The position numbers and the translations under genes are program-made. The notes beneath the pieces are model-generated. The model was not told the origin of the DNA. It made no database searches and was given only the letters and a program-made list of their open reading frames with translations. From assembly GCF_010183535.1 (NCBI RefSeq), contig NC_071331.1, positions 7,874,001-7,938,000 of the forward strand: a stretch of 64,000 nucleotides of DNA. The letters are read 5' to 3'. Of the stretch, positions 34,415-45,795 are shown piece by piece (within the stretch, counting starts at the first letter, position 1; the number at the start of each line of letters is the position of its first letter). Origin of the DNA: Caenorhabditis remanei (lineage: Eukaryota > Nematoda > Chromadorea > Rhabditida > Rhabditidae).

Positions 34415-35594
34415 CTAACAGTTCAATTCGAAAAGTCTTCTAGTAATTTGATCGATCACATCTCTCTCCAACTCATCCAAATCCCAGTCCTGCGCCTTTA
34501 AATCCGCCCAACAAAGAGCTTGAGCCAGTTTACGTGGCTGAAATATCTAGAAATCCCTTTCCCCCCACCACAATATCCCAGAATGACCATCTCTGTGCCA
34601 CCTGGACCATCTGATTCGTCGTCATTCCATCCAATCCATTTATCATCTGTCTCTTACAGTACTCGGTGACACGTGGCACTTCCAGATTATTGGCCAAATC
34701 GAGGAATTTGCTGATGTTTTCGTCTGAATTCGATTGGTTTCTGATATGGAAAAGTGATGGAATGACATACTATCCAATTGGAGATCAACTCCGTGAATAA
34801 TTTGTAGGAAATCATGGAAAATGTGGAAGAAACAACCGGTTGGAAGATCCGAATAATCAATATTTTGAGATTCAATCATGTGATAAAGATGGGGAGATTG
34901 GAGAGAAATCAACTGAAATAATTATTAGTTAATTGGCTAATTAATTAGAGTGCAATTAACCTTTTTCGACAAGAACATCTGGTGTCCGTAAACATTGACT
35001 TCCACATCGAAAATCGTCGAATCGAAATGATAAAAATCGAAAAGTTCAACAGAATCGTACAATCTCGACGACTTCACAACTATATAACATCGAATTTTAA
35101 ACGATTTCTCCTCTGCTTTTTCATCGAAAAACCCTTGTTTCCCATCGTGAATTCTATCGTATCCCGGAATATCGATGATCATTTTATTCGTGTCTTTTGT
35201 GAATTCATACCGCCCGATTGCTCTAATCGAATGCTCTGAACTCTCCAAATTCTCAACAACTAGTCCCACTTCCAGTTCAATTGAACCATACGCTTTCGGC
35301 TCTTTCTTCTGGGAAACAATGAATTTTACACTGTTCGTTTCCTCGGAATTTGTGGTGTCCACTGTGAATTTCCTGGAAATTTTTGAAATTGAGAATCTGA
35401 AATACTCCTCACTTACCAATTAACATTATGAATAGTTGGAATACAAAAATTGTGAGTGATACGCTTCTTTTCGATCGGAAAATCTACATAATGACAATTC
35501 GATCCCAGTAGAAATGGGTCTGGAAGTGATTTTCCAGTATTTATGTAGATCACAAATACTTACTTGGTTTTCCAATATAGTCTTGATGTAGCAT
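34415..35594 (-). CDS. BTB/POZ-domain protein, cassette copy 2
   Basis: Same six exons as the copy at 26098-27535: 35564-35594, 35417-35519, 34961-35372, 34771-34912, 34572-34723, 34415-34537, each of identical length, again 320 codons. Changes are mostly substitutions (for example MVQVAQRWSFW instead of MVELAEKWSFW). Intron 2 is only 44 bp because the SINE is absent. Intron 5 is only 34 bp (34538-34571; 50 bp in copy 1), below the usual nematode minimum. If it cannot be spliced, the last 41 residues would be lost to a frameshift and an early stop. The coding sequence is otherwise intact. Confidence 0.68.
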
Positions 35595-35976
35595 TTTTCA
35601 ATTAAAGAAACTCTGAAATAATCTCTGTTCGTCTTGTTGTTATTCCAACAAGTCATACGTGGAATTTCATCGAACTGCAAAAGTGGAAATGGAAATGTCA
35701 CGTGATAATTCGAACTCTCTTCCAATGAAATTTCAAAAACTATTGATTTCCACGTAGCTCCAACGATAGGAATGGTGAGTTTCCTTCTGAATGAAATTTC
35801 AAATTTCCGCCCGTTCTTCAGTATTGCAGTCGACTTATTCTTCTGTTCCCTCTAGCAATCCATCTGGTTAGCTCTTCTTTTTCTTGTGATACAGGTATCG
35901 TCACACTGACTAAAAATAACCAATTTAAAAATTGATGATCTACTTACATGTATCCCATAAAACAGTCTATTTCCAG

Positions 35977-37610
35977 CAGATTTCCCACCGAAAGAATGTA
36001 GCAAGATAAATTTGAAATACGTGAATGGAACTGCACTCCTCCAATGGCCTGAATGGTGTGAAGTGTTTCATGGACAGTTGAAATTAAGGAATATCGATTT
36101 GCAGAGGGCTGATTTTAGGAAATTGGTGAGTGTGGAAAATTGAGTAATGGGAACGAAAAGGTATAAGTTTTATGCTAGTCTAGATTATTAAAAAGAGAAA
36201 AGACTGAACTCCGTAGAGTGGTAGTCTATCGAATCTGAAAATAGCTGACTTTGAGAAAATATTTTCCAGTTTCCTAACCTCTTGAAACTCAATGCAAACA
36301 AACTGAATCTGTTGGTATCTGTGGTCAAAATGTTTTTATTGAAATAAAAATTCCATTTATGAAACTTTGAGTTAGGCTCAGAAAATGTGAACATGATTCC
36401 AAAACTATACTAATTGCTCTTAGGTAATTACCGCCAATTCAACGGAAGAATCCAGCCAAAATAGTCCAGATTTCTTTTCTAATTTCCCAAAAAGTTCATG
36501 TTCTGGATTTCGTGATTCCTTATTTTTCTCAACAACATCGGATTTCAGTATACAAATTTTTTTGAATTGTTATTCACCTATTTGAGTTAATTCGATATTA
36601 GAAATTGTTCTGTTTCACAGAGTTTTTGAGTATCAGATGGAACCAAAATAGTCGATGGGTGATATACCTTGCAGTAAAATATAAAATTTTGCTTTTTTCA
36701 GTTGAAAATTACCAACTTTGAAAGGGCGTTACGTTATCAGTGATTATGTATAAACCATATAGTACAAAGATAGAGCTTCATTTCTGTAGTTAACAACTTT
36801 TTGGTACGAACACTCCTTAGAGAGTTATAATTATTTTAAGGGAACAGCTCAAAATCTACTCTATTTTACACTGGACGACTTGAGGGAGAAATTACTTTGT
36901 CGATATGTAACTTGCTAGGGAGTGTCCGTATAAAAAAGTTGACAACTACAAAAATGAAGCTCTTCTTTTGTTCTGTATGGTTTATACACAATTTACATTG
37001 TTGGACAATCACTGATACCGAAACACCCTCTCAAAGTTGGTCCTTTTCAACTGAGCACAGCCAAATTGAATATTTTACTGCATGGCACTGTACAAAGGTG
37101 AAATTAGTCTTTTTGGAATTTTGGTTTTTTTGTTAATGTTGTGAAACAGTAAATTTTCTTCCTGTAAATTATAATGTTTCTCGAAACTGCAATGATGATG
37201 CTAATTCTAAACCTGTAATTTCCCAATATCTCCTCTCCTTCAATTCCAGCGTAAAATCAAGGGAAGTGTGGAACTAATCAACACTGGATACTCTCGAATG
37301 CCCCAAATGCCGTGTCTGTCTGAAATCGAAACGAATGCATCGTATCCGGGAGTTGTGATCCTAAACAACAAACGACTCCGTGATATTCGTGGATTCGTCA
37401 ACTGGGATAGACACTTTCGAATTCAAGGATACACTCAATTTCCCGTCTTTATTTCTGGAAATGAGCAGTTGGATACTGTCAATATGCCATCGATCATTCA
37501 TCACCAATTCTCTCCGATTTCTTGTGAGAAACGACTGACGCCCAACTACAGTATCCAGTATGCAGAAGGTTTGTTCCTTGACAGATTTTTCTGTGAAAAT
37601 AATTAATGAA
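35977..37610 (+). CDS. Receptor L-domain protein (irld-like), cassette copy 2, last exon deleted
   Basis: Exons 35977-36125 and 37250-37568 match copy 1 closely (ECSKINLKYVNGTALLQWPE; NKRLRDIRGFVNWDRHFRIQ). The third exon, which encodes the hydrophobic C-terminus in copy 1, is missing: relative to copy 1, bases 30325-30470 are deleted, joining 'gtttgttcc' to 'ttgacag'. Reading through the old donor adds a new tail, GLFLDRFFCENN, and a stop. The product would lack the membrane or GPI segment. It may be a secreted variant or a decaying copy. The start exon is unresolved, as in copy 1. Confidence 0.6.
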
Positions 37611-37736
37611 TTTTTGAAGTTTTGAACTGTTTTATTTTGTGTTCCATTGTCGAGCTGCGGTCTTACTGCAGTACCAGTACATTTCTCTGAAATATTCATT
37701 TTCCGAAACAGAACAAAAAGTTCAATTCTTCTCCAA

Positions 37737-38846
37737 CTACCCAAGTGTCTCCGGATTAAAAACCATCGGTCTCATTCTTCCCGTTTTGAAATATTTGAAC
37801 TGTTGAGCCACCAGAATAATTGCATTCATTGATCTACCAATCGATTGGATCGTTTCTTTGTTTCTACACATTTGATCTACCTTCATCTCTTCAATTACAC
37901 AATCCACGATAGTATTGAAATCACTCGTTTTCTTCTTGTTTATTCTCATAACATTTTCGTAATAAATGTGCGTGTTCTCTTGGAAGCAATAATTGATTTT
38001 TGGAGACATCTGGAAAGATTGAAATTTCCACAATGGGAATAATAGGATTGTAGTTCAAATAAATTTTATGTGAAACAGTTTATATAAATATTTCCCTCAC
38101 TCACATTCTGTAGACACCTGAAAACAGATGGGCGGTACAATGTCTCTCCGATAAATGTGAGAGAATCCAGGAAGAATCGATAGTGACGGGCAGTGTTGCC
38201 GACAACATTCGGACCAATACACGTCGAAACATTCTTTGTGAATTCCGAGAACTTTTTCATGAAAATTGGATCGAGAATCTCGTGACCAGACACGTTGAAT
38301 AGGGTGGACGAGATGTAGATCTGAACGAGAACAGAGTTGAGCGGAATGCGATTTTTGAAATAGCGGAAGGCGGAAGGCGGAAGGTGGAATTCCGCTCAAG
38401 TCTGAACGAGAAATGGGAGTTCTGTGGTATGTGAGAATAGTTGGGGTTGAGGTTGTGAATCTTTCACAGGCATGAGGAAACAGTAGATATTCGAAATTTT
38501 CATAACTGCAAATGCGCTCTACTGAGAATTTCACAAGTTTTGTGTTCTGTTTCTCATCGTCAGTTCCGATAGAGGGAGTGCTCGATGAGCCAATTGCGTT
38601 TGAAGGATCGTATGCTTTTCCTTGATTTCTTGACACCGCGACACTTCCCTACTATCCATTTCGCAACTACATGAACGTCTCAGTTGCAAAATGTCGCCGA
38701 TTCCCTCTCACCTGATACGGTTCTGTGCATTTCGCCAACATGAGATCCTCTTGTGCAAATATTCCGAGATTTGAATTATTTTGGGATGTGACTGATATAA
38801 TGATGACGAATAGGATAATCATTGAATTCGAACAATTGGACATCAT
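37737..38846 (-). CDS. Secreted Cys-containing protein, cassette copy 2
   Basis: Exons 38712-38846, 38105-38320 and 37737-38009 give 207 residues. It has the same signal peptide and six cysteines as the copy at 30617-31577. It has one extra codon (QENTHIYY against QANHIYY), an in-frame change that suggests selection for the coding frame. Intron 1 carries about 75 bp of extra sequence with three 'gcggaagg' repeats. Confidence 0.63.
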
Positions 38847-39283
38847 TGCTTCTTTTTGAAGTAGAATAAATGGTTGAATAATGTTGAAATGACAGAAAAA
38901 AGCAAACCGGAACAGATGGAAAAAAATGGAATCAGAGGAAATTTGGGAACGTTGTTCAGATTGTTATCATGGAAGATAGAAAATGCTAAAAAAGATGAAC
39001 AGTTTTACGATCAAAAGTTTAATTTACAGTAATCCTGAAACAGCTAAATCTGAAAATATTTGTGTTTCTGTGCATTCCCAAATACTCAATTTTATTTTTC
39101 GAAACAATAAGTGGGTTCCAAAAAAAAACTTATGAATAAGGACTGTAAATACATAGCTTTATATGTACGTGTCCACCCCGTGTCCCCATTTTTATTTTCC
39201 CAAATCGTCCATTCCACGTGTCATCTTAAACGTGTATTCATTTGGAAGAAATCTGACTATTTCTATTCTACGACAGAGTCCGA

Positions 39284-39977
39284 ATGACTAATTCAAAAAA
39301 TGATCAAAACAAGGAGAAAAGTGAAAGGAATTGTGAGTTTCAGCAATCATTGAATTCTGCAAAAGTCAGGAACTGTTTCAAAAGTTCTAGATTGTTGTTG
39401 TGTTATTTTTCAAATTGGTAAATTTACATCACGCACATTCAACTATCAAAACTTTCAGCGAACCGAAATCCTCCTCGAAACGAGCGAATTCAAGAGAAGG
39501 TTGAAAAAGAGGAAATGACACTAGATGTGACTCAAGAAATGTCTGAAAAATCATCACAAAACTTCCAAATTGATAAAGAAAAAGGAAGTGAACAACACCA
39601 GAATAAGATCATTTTATCGGGTTACTCGACGAGGAGAGTCAGATATAAAAGTGAGGGAATTTCAGGAGAGAAGAATAATTGAAAGAGATTTCAGAGAGTG
39701 AACCAGATGAGAAATCAGTGAATATCGATGCGGATCTAGTGAGAAATAATGATAAAACATTGAGAGATGAGGACTGGTTTCTTGAGAAAATTGAAAAGTG
39801 CAAGTGAGTTGTTAGAGAATCTAAGGGAGCGATATTCTATTGAAGCAAAGAATTTTGAAACTTTACTCTAGGAGAATTTGAAACAGAAGATTCTGGTGTT
39901 TTCTAGGACCCAGAAAAATACTGTGTCATGTCATCATCATAATCTCGCGGGGTATTTCGCTATTAGTTCTGCCTTAA
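39284..39977 (+). CDS. Tail-anchored-like charged protein, cassette copy 2
   Basis: Exons 39284-39332, 39459-39650, 39695-39803 and 39887-39977 give 146 residues. The first three exons have the same lengths as in copy 1. The helix (ILCHVIIIISRGISLLV) now contains an Arg, and the protein stops 30 codons earlier (VLP and stop). The charged residue in the helix may weaken membrane insertion. Confidence 0.48.
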
Positions 39978-41400
39978 CCAGCGTTAACAAAGTTAGCAAA
40001 AATCAAACCACATTGGTGAAGTGAAGAGACTAGAGTTATATTGTATCAGACATCCTTTTCTGAAGATTTTTAAGCGTAGTGTTTCGATCACGACCGAGAT
40101 ATTTTAAGACATGTAAATTGAAAGTTCGAGACGTTCCAAAACAGAGAAATTTCTAATTCGAGAGATTTGGAAGACTAGGTGTGACCGCTTTTTGAGAGAT
40201 CAGGTTTTGAAAATGAGACCACTCACATCGGAGGTTCATATGATTATTTATCCCCAGCTTGTTCCCAAGTTTCAAAAAGTCTCAAAAGACGCAATTGTTG
40301 TCGTATGTGATACTGAAAGTTTTAGTTCACCCTGGTTTTGGAATTTAATTAGATGGTTTCTTGACAAGATTGAAAAGTGCAAGTGAGTTGTTAGAGAGTC
40401 TAGGATTGAGAAGAGGATTGAGATGAAGAATTGACTAACTTTACTCATGGAGAGGTTGAAACAGAGAGTTCTGGTGGTTTCTGAAAAATGGGGTAAAATT
40501 CAAAAAATACTGTGTCATGTCATTATCATAATCTCGTGGGGTATTTGACTATTAGATCTGCAGTTATTATAAGTTCACAGTCTGCTGTCGTAGGGTGTTA
40601 AAACATGAAAACCGTAGTAGAGTATGGTTTATCACTCATTTCAACTACGAGACCCACCCGAACAAATTACATGCGCCTTTAACTTCCTCTGACAGCAAAC
40701 AGTAATACAACGTCAAACCACGTTGGTGAAGTGAGGAGAGTAGAGTTATATTGTATCAGACATCCTTTTCTGAGGATTTTTAAGCGTAGTGTTTTGATCA
40801 CGACCAAGATATTTTAATACATGTACATTGAAAATTCGAGACATTGCAAAAAACAGAGAAATTTCTAATTCCATCGATTTTGGAAGACAAGATAAGTAAA
40901 CAGGTTCCGAAAATGAAACCGCTCATATTGGAGGTTCATATAATTATTTATCCCCAGCTTGTTTCCAAGTTTCAAAAAGTTTTACTCATTAATGAATTGG
41001 TTTTGACATTTTACAGTTTCAAGATGCCTTGATTTGACTTGCCATCTTGATTACCCAATTTTTGTATACTGAACATTTTAGTTCTGAAACACCCCGGTTT
41101 TGGAATTTAATTAGATGGTTTCTTGAAAAGATTGAAAAGTGCAAGTGAGTAACTAACGAGAGGAGTGGAATTGAAATGAAGAATTGACTAACTTTATTCA
41201 TGGAGAGGTTGAAACAGAGTTCTGGTGGTTTCTGAAAAATGGCATAAGAAACAGAAAAATACTGTCTCATATCATCATCATAATCTCTGCGGCGTTTTCC
41301 TCTATTAGTCTTGCGCATACACAAAAAACAAAGAACTTTCTAAATTAGCGCTCGAAATGGGGCGTCCCACTTTTTTTTCTTGAATTTTGGAAAACTGCCA
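39978..41400 (+). repeat. Tandem 3' fragments of the tail-anchored-like gene
   Basis: Two more partial copies follow copy 2. The DKIEKC exon and the segment after it recur at about 40348-40560 and 41112-41330. The intervening 'gatttttaagcgtagtgtt' segment recurs at 40065 and 40775, and 'ccccagcttgtt' at 40253 and 40953. The unit length is about 700-760 bp. None has the upstream exons, so these are gene fragments. Confidence 0.6.
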
Positions 41401-42082
41401 GTTTTTGACGGAGAATTGTGAAACTTTCACAGAATCTGAAAACATAGCTGGGGACGCGATTCCGAAATTTTCAAAAAATATTCGTTCATTTTCAACCGTT
41501 TTATGACAAGTCCCAACTCGTCCCATTTCGAGTGCTATTTCTAATTCAAAAGACTTTGAGAGACAAGGTGAGTGATCAGATTCCGAAAATGAGACTACTC
41601 ACACCGCAGGTCACAGAATTATGTGTCAAAATTATGTGTGGACTTGCCATCTAAACTACCCAGTTACAACGTGTGTTATTGAAATGTCTCCGTGAACTTT
41701 TGATATAATGTAGCCTAAGGTCACTTGAAAACCGAGACATTTGTGTTATGACGCATTTGTAAAACGAGATATGCAACCGGTTTCTAGATGACCATGTTCC
41801 AAAAATGAGCCGGTTCCAGAATGTTCCGATTTTGAATTTCAAAACAACTAGTTCCAATATGTCTCGATTTTAATTTGTCTCAATCAATACGGTTTTGACT
41901 TTTCACTGTTTCTGAATGTCTTGATTTGAATTTCTATCAAAACAACTCAGTTACACTGTATCTGTTCTTCGAAAGTCGAAATCCAGAAATGCCCTGATTT
42001 TGGAATTCCAGGCTTCAGGAGAGATTACAAACTGTCTCCCGGTTTCAAAACATCCATATACACAACATTCAAATCATCAATC

Positions 42083-42083
<1 letters not shown>

Positions 42084-42113
<30 letters not shown>
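42084..42113 (+). repeat. Uninterrupted 30-nt poly-C tract
   Basis: Thirty consecutive C on the plus strand (poly-G on the minus strand), shortly upstream of the first recognised exon of the ABHD17-like gene. G-tracts of this length form G-quadruplexes. In C. elegans such tracts depend on the FANCJ helicase DOG-1 for stability. Confidence 0.9.
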
Positions 42114-42115
<2 letters not shown>

Positions 42116-42132
42116 ATTTCCTTATTTCACAG

Positions 42133-43553
42133 ATCGAAGAAACTGCAACGAACATGCGTGTGCCCATTCCCTCCGTGTTACCGTATTGTCGATGCAATCG
42201 ATGGATTAAAAGGGAAATGGCAACGAGTGAAACGTGTCTCTTTCTTGTGTTGTTGTCCACCGTTCTGTTGTCTCATTCAGAGGGTTAGTGGGGGGACGTT
42301 TCGCAACTGGGGACGTTTTGAAACTAAGAAATCACTTTACTCGGTTGCAAAAAGTGCTAGTTTCGAAACGTCCCTGTTTTCGCAGAGTGCATTCTGGCCG
42401 CCCCGCCGTGAATACTACTTCTTCAAACCGCCTCCAAATGACATTTCATTCCAAGTGAACGAAGAATCGGAAGCGATTTTAATGAGGGATCGAAAGAAGA
42501 AATTGAAGAAATTGAAGAGAGCGAAGGCGTGTATTCCTGGAGAAATGTATCGTTTCGGGCTGAGTCATCCGTGTGCAGAAGACGTCAAACACGCGAGAGG
42601 ATTCGCATTGAAAACTGCAAATGGAAATGTATTCTCTTCTTCTTTTCAAAAATTATCAGAATATCAGATATTTGCAGACGATAGCATGTATCCATATCCC
42701 GTGTCCAGATGTCTCCTCTTCACCTCGTTTCACTCTTTTATACTCTCATCCGAATGGTTCTGATCTTTCGGATCATCTCGTCGGAGTTCCCTCACTGATA
42801 GATTTGGCTCGATTCTATCGGTGTGAAGTGTACAGTTATGATTACTCTGGATACGGGATTAGTGGCGGAATCGCCTCGGAACACAATCTATACGCTGACA
42901 TTCGGGCCATCTATCAGGTAATTAGACAGTTAATTGGGCAATTAACTAGTTATAACTAATTAGTATATAACAATGGAGAAACACGTGGATCCGAGTCGTA
43001 TCGTTCTTCTTGGATTCTCAATTGGATCAGCTGCGACTGTTGAGTTGTTAAAAGAGGAAAAAGATCGGAAACCGCCAGCTGGAGTGATTTTACAAGCCCC
43101 GCCCACTTCACTTCTTCGAGTTTTCGGAAATATGATTGGAAGGAAGAAGCATTTGGAGAAGCCCACTTGCTGTCTGGATCGATTTGTAACCATTGATAAA
43201 GTGAGAGTGTGCAAGTGCGCTCTATCGGAATTCCCTTAATTTCAGATTCATGAAGTCACGATTCCAATTCTGGTAATTCATGGAAAAGATGATAAAACTG
43301 TTCCGATTGAACACGGAGAGTTGATATGTCAGAGAGCTGTTACAAAGGTATTCCCACTTGTTTCATCTTCGCTCCATTGATAATTTTGTAGGTCACTCCT
43401 GAATGGGTTCCCGATGCAGCACATGACAATATTGAGAATTGTCGAGTTGTTTGGAAACGAATTCGCAAATTCATCAGAGAGTGAGTTCTGTTTCAGGAAT
43501 GGGCGGAGTCTTCACATGTTTTTTCCAATTTCAGAGAACTCAAGCTCAAATGA
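42133..43553 (+). CDS. ABHD17-like alpha/beta hydrolase (protein depalmitoylase type)
   Basis: Exons 42133-42283 (5' end uncertain), 42386-42628, 42678-42917, 42964-43200, 43246-43347, 43392-43480 and 43535-43553. A Cys-rich N-terminus (VSFLCCCPPFCCLIQ), then SAFWPPRREYYFF, matches the palmitoylated N-terminus of ABHD17 (CCPPCP..LAFLPP). The hydrolase core has LYSHPNGSDLSDH, YSYDYSGYGISGG and LYADI. The nucleophile elbow is GFSIGS, the acid is in VIHGKDD, and the catalytic His is in PDAAHDN. ABHD17 enzymes remove palmitate from membrane-bound proteins. A basic insert (RDRKKKLKKLKRAKA) between the N-terminus and the core is unlike the human proteins. No in-frame ATG was found in the first exon, so an upstream start exon beyond the poly-C tract is likely. 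Confidence 0.85.
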
Positions 43554-43826
43554 ATTTCTTCCTAAAGTATTCTTCGTTTTTTTTTTTCCTGAAATGAATT
43601 TTAATTTTACCTAAACTAGAGAATACAAAAGTTAACACAGAGTTTATGAGATTTTAGACGGATTAAACGAAATGAATATACACGAAATGGTAGGATAATC
43701 AAGTGATAAAATGACTAGTGAGTATCGATTAGTTACAGATTAAATTGAATTCAAAATAATGAGAATGTTTTCAAAAGACCAGTATATACATTAACAAATC
43801 GCATCAACTCCAACTGGCGTATGAAG

Positions 43827-44114
43827 CTAACGGGCATGACGACGATGCGGTGGAACGTTCTGTCTCTGGTTTCTTCCTCGACGCGGGTTCGCTTCGTCAC
43901 CCTCCCGGGAATCATTCTGGCGGCGGTGACGGCGGTTCGGTGGCGGTGGAGGCTTGTTGATGACGGCGCGTTCCCCTAGACGCCGAAATCTGAAATTTTA
44001 GATGATATTGAGGTGGAAGAGTTGAAATGAAACAAAAACTTACAATACGGCACAAGCAGAGAGCACGGCGAGGATGAAAGCGAATTCAATTATGCTTTCG
44101 AAGGTGATAGCCAT
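43827..44114 (-). CDS. Small single-pass membrane protein, family member f
   Basis: Exons 44044-44114 and 43827-43989 give 77 residues. The N-terminus is very short (MAITFESIIE), then a helix (FAFILAVLSACAVL) ends at the phase-2 intron. The tail is rich in Arg, Pro and His (NKPPPPPNRRHRRQNDSRE). The leader 'ACGATCGACAGAACAATG' after an acceptor matches the other members, and the 3' flank (43620-43760) is homologous to the flanks of b, c and g. Confidence 0.68.
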
Positions 44115-44429
44115 TGTTCTGTCGATCGTCGTCTGTAACAAGATTATTATTTTAAAATCAGGTATTTCGAGGTAATATGAGAAACACGAGTAGACAAACT
44201 TTTCACTAAAAACCAGAAATTTCAGTCATACTTGTCATTTGACGGGTGGAAATTTTTTTTTTAATTTTTGCACACCAAAAATAATTTTCAAGTGCTTTTT
44301 TATCACTAAATTCACTGTAGAACTAATAAAAATCGTGAATTCAGTCGAATTTTTGCAGAAAATGCCCCAAAAACCACTTTTTCAAAAATTACTGCTGAAA
44401 AAAACATGTTTTTCGAAAAAAGTCGCTTC

Positions 44430-44512
44430 ACCCGGGCCGATCGGGCCGACCGGATTGACCGGGCCGGCGAAAATTTGGAAATCGGCCCGGGCGCCCGTGA
44501 CAAGTATGATTT
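44430..44512. repeat. GGGCCGA-type GC-rich repeat
   Basis: A patch of 'ccgggccgatcgggccgac' words ending 'cgcccgtgacaagtatg'. The ending matches those at about 125 and 23335 (GACAAGT.TG), so it belongs to the dispersed GGCCCGG family seen also near 3120, 54990 and 57820. Confidence 0.6.
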
Positions 44513-44969
44513 CAGCGAAAAATTGCAGAAAAACAATGAGTAATAAAGCAGGCGGTTGTGAAGCGGAACATTTTCTGGTTTTATTTTGACTTTTTGAGCA
44601 AAAACCCGAAGAAAAACGTTAAAAAATCAGAGAAAATGCTGAAAAATGACTCGAAAAACACAAATGATGATTAATAAATTAAAGGCGCAAAAATGGCGCC
44701 AAAATCAAATTTCGATAAAATACTTCTTTTCCGGAAGGTTGTAGGCCTACATGTAGGTCTGCTCTCCACCGGCTTCAGTCAAAAAGAAATAAGCAAAACA
44801 CTGATTTATTACAAAGTGCAAAAGTTTTACATGAAATTCATAGTTACATGAGTGAATTATACAAGAAATGTCAGCATAATCAAGTGATAAAATGATAATT
44901 GAGTATTGATTAATTACAGATTAGATTATATTTAAAATAATGGGATTGTTTTCGAACGACTCGTACACA

Positions 44970-45325
44970 TCAAAGAACTGCATCAGGTCCAACGGCAGGG
45001 CGTGCCCACGTATTAGGATCTTGCTGTGAATGTACAAACTGCCGATGCTCGATCATTCGTATGTTTTCCGGGTTTTCCTCATCGTTTCCTTCACGATTTC
45101 GATTCCTCTCCCTTCGCCTCCTATCCGCTGCAGTTCGATCTTGACATCCACACTTGCTGAAAAATAAATAGTTTTGAATGCGAAGTTGCCAAGAAAAACT
45201 CACCGTGTGATAAAAAAGGACACGACACAGACGGCGATAACACTTAGAAAACCGAGAATACAAATGCCCAGCGTCCAATCAAAGTCATTTTTATCACCTA
45301 CGAGCCATTTCAGATCGACATCCAT
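44970..45325 (-). CDS. Small single-pass membrane protein, family member g
   Basis: Exons 45204-45325 and 44970-45156 give 102 residues. It is a close paralogue of member c: MDVDLKWLVGDKNDFDW, helix TLGICILGFLSVIAVCVVS, FFITR at the phase-2 intron, then KCGCQDRTAADRRRRERNRN. The C-terminus is shorter (GPDAVL). It is divergent from member h, which mirrors the c/d arrangement 20 kb away. Confidence 0.7.
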
Positions 45326-45543
45326 TGTTGTGTCGATCGTCGTCTGCAATAAAAGAAAATATTTTTGAAACTAAACGGAAGTAAGGAGAGGGAAACTAGA
45401 TTGTATAGAAAACCAAAATTCTAACTATTTTTCATCTGGAAAACTGTAAAAATATCATGAAAACAACGAGAAAAACGAAGGAAAATGATTGAAAAATTGG
45501 GAAAAGCTGATAAATAAATTAAAGGCGCATGGTATTTCGAGCC

Positions 45544-45569
45544 AACGATATCTCGACACGAACGGCGCG
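45544..45569. promoter_or_regulatory. Shared upstream element between divergent members g and h
   Basis: ATATCTCGACACGAACGGCG, about 220 bp from the ATG of g and about 225 bp from that of h. It is preceded by 'aaaggcgcatggtatttcga', which is also seen upstream of b, c and d. Confidence 0.55.
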
Positions 45570-45795
45570 AAATTTGAATTTTGATTTATTTCATTTTTCA
45601 GAGACAATTATTTTATTGTTTCATGAATTTCGGCACGATTTCTATCAAGTCGATATGAATTTTATCATAAAAATCGAAAATTGAGCTCTCAATTGCTCTT
45701 GAAAGCAACAATTTCCTATTTTCTAATCGTTTTCTTTCTTTATAAATCTATTTTAATCTTTAAAACATAACTAAAATACAATTTTTCAGACCACA

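Noticed and set aside
28119..36394. Repeated minus-strand frame with FTTDTNRFSLFALSF, seen three times
   Set aside because: It lies inside the L-domain gene intron and follows the DNA duplication. Differences include changes that alter the ends, with no start or splice context.
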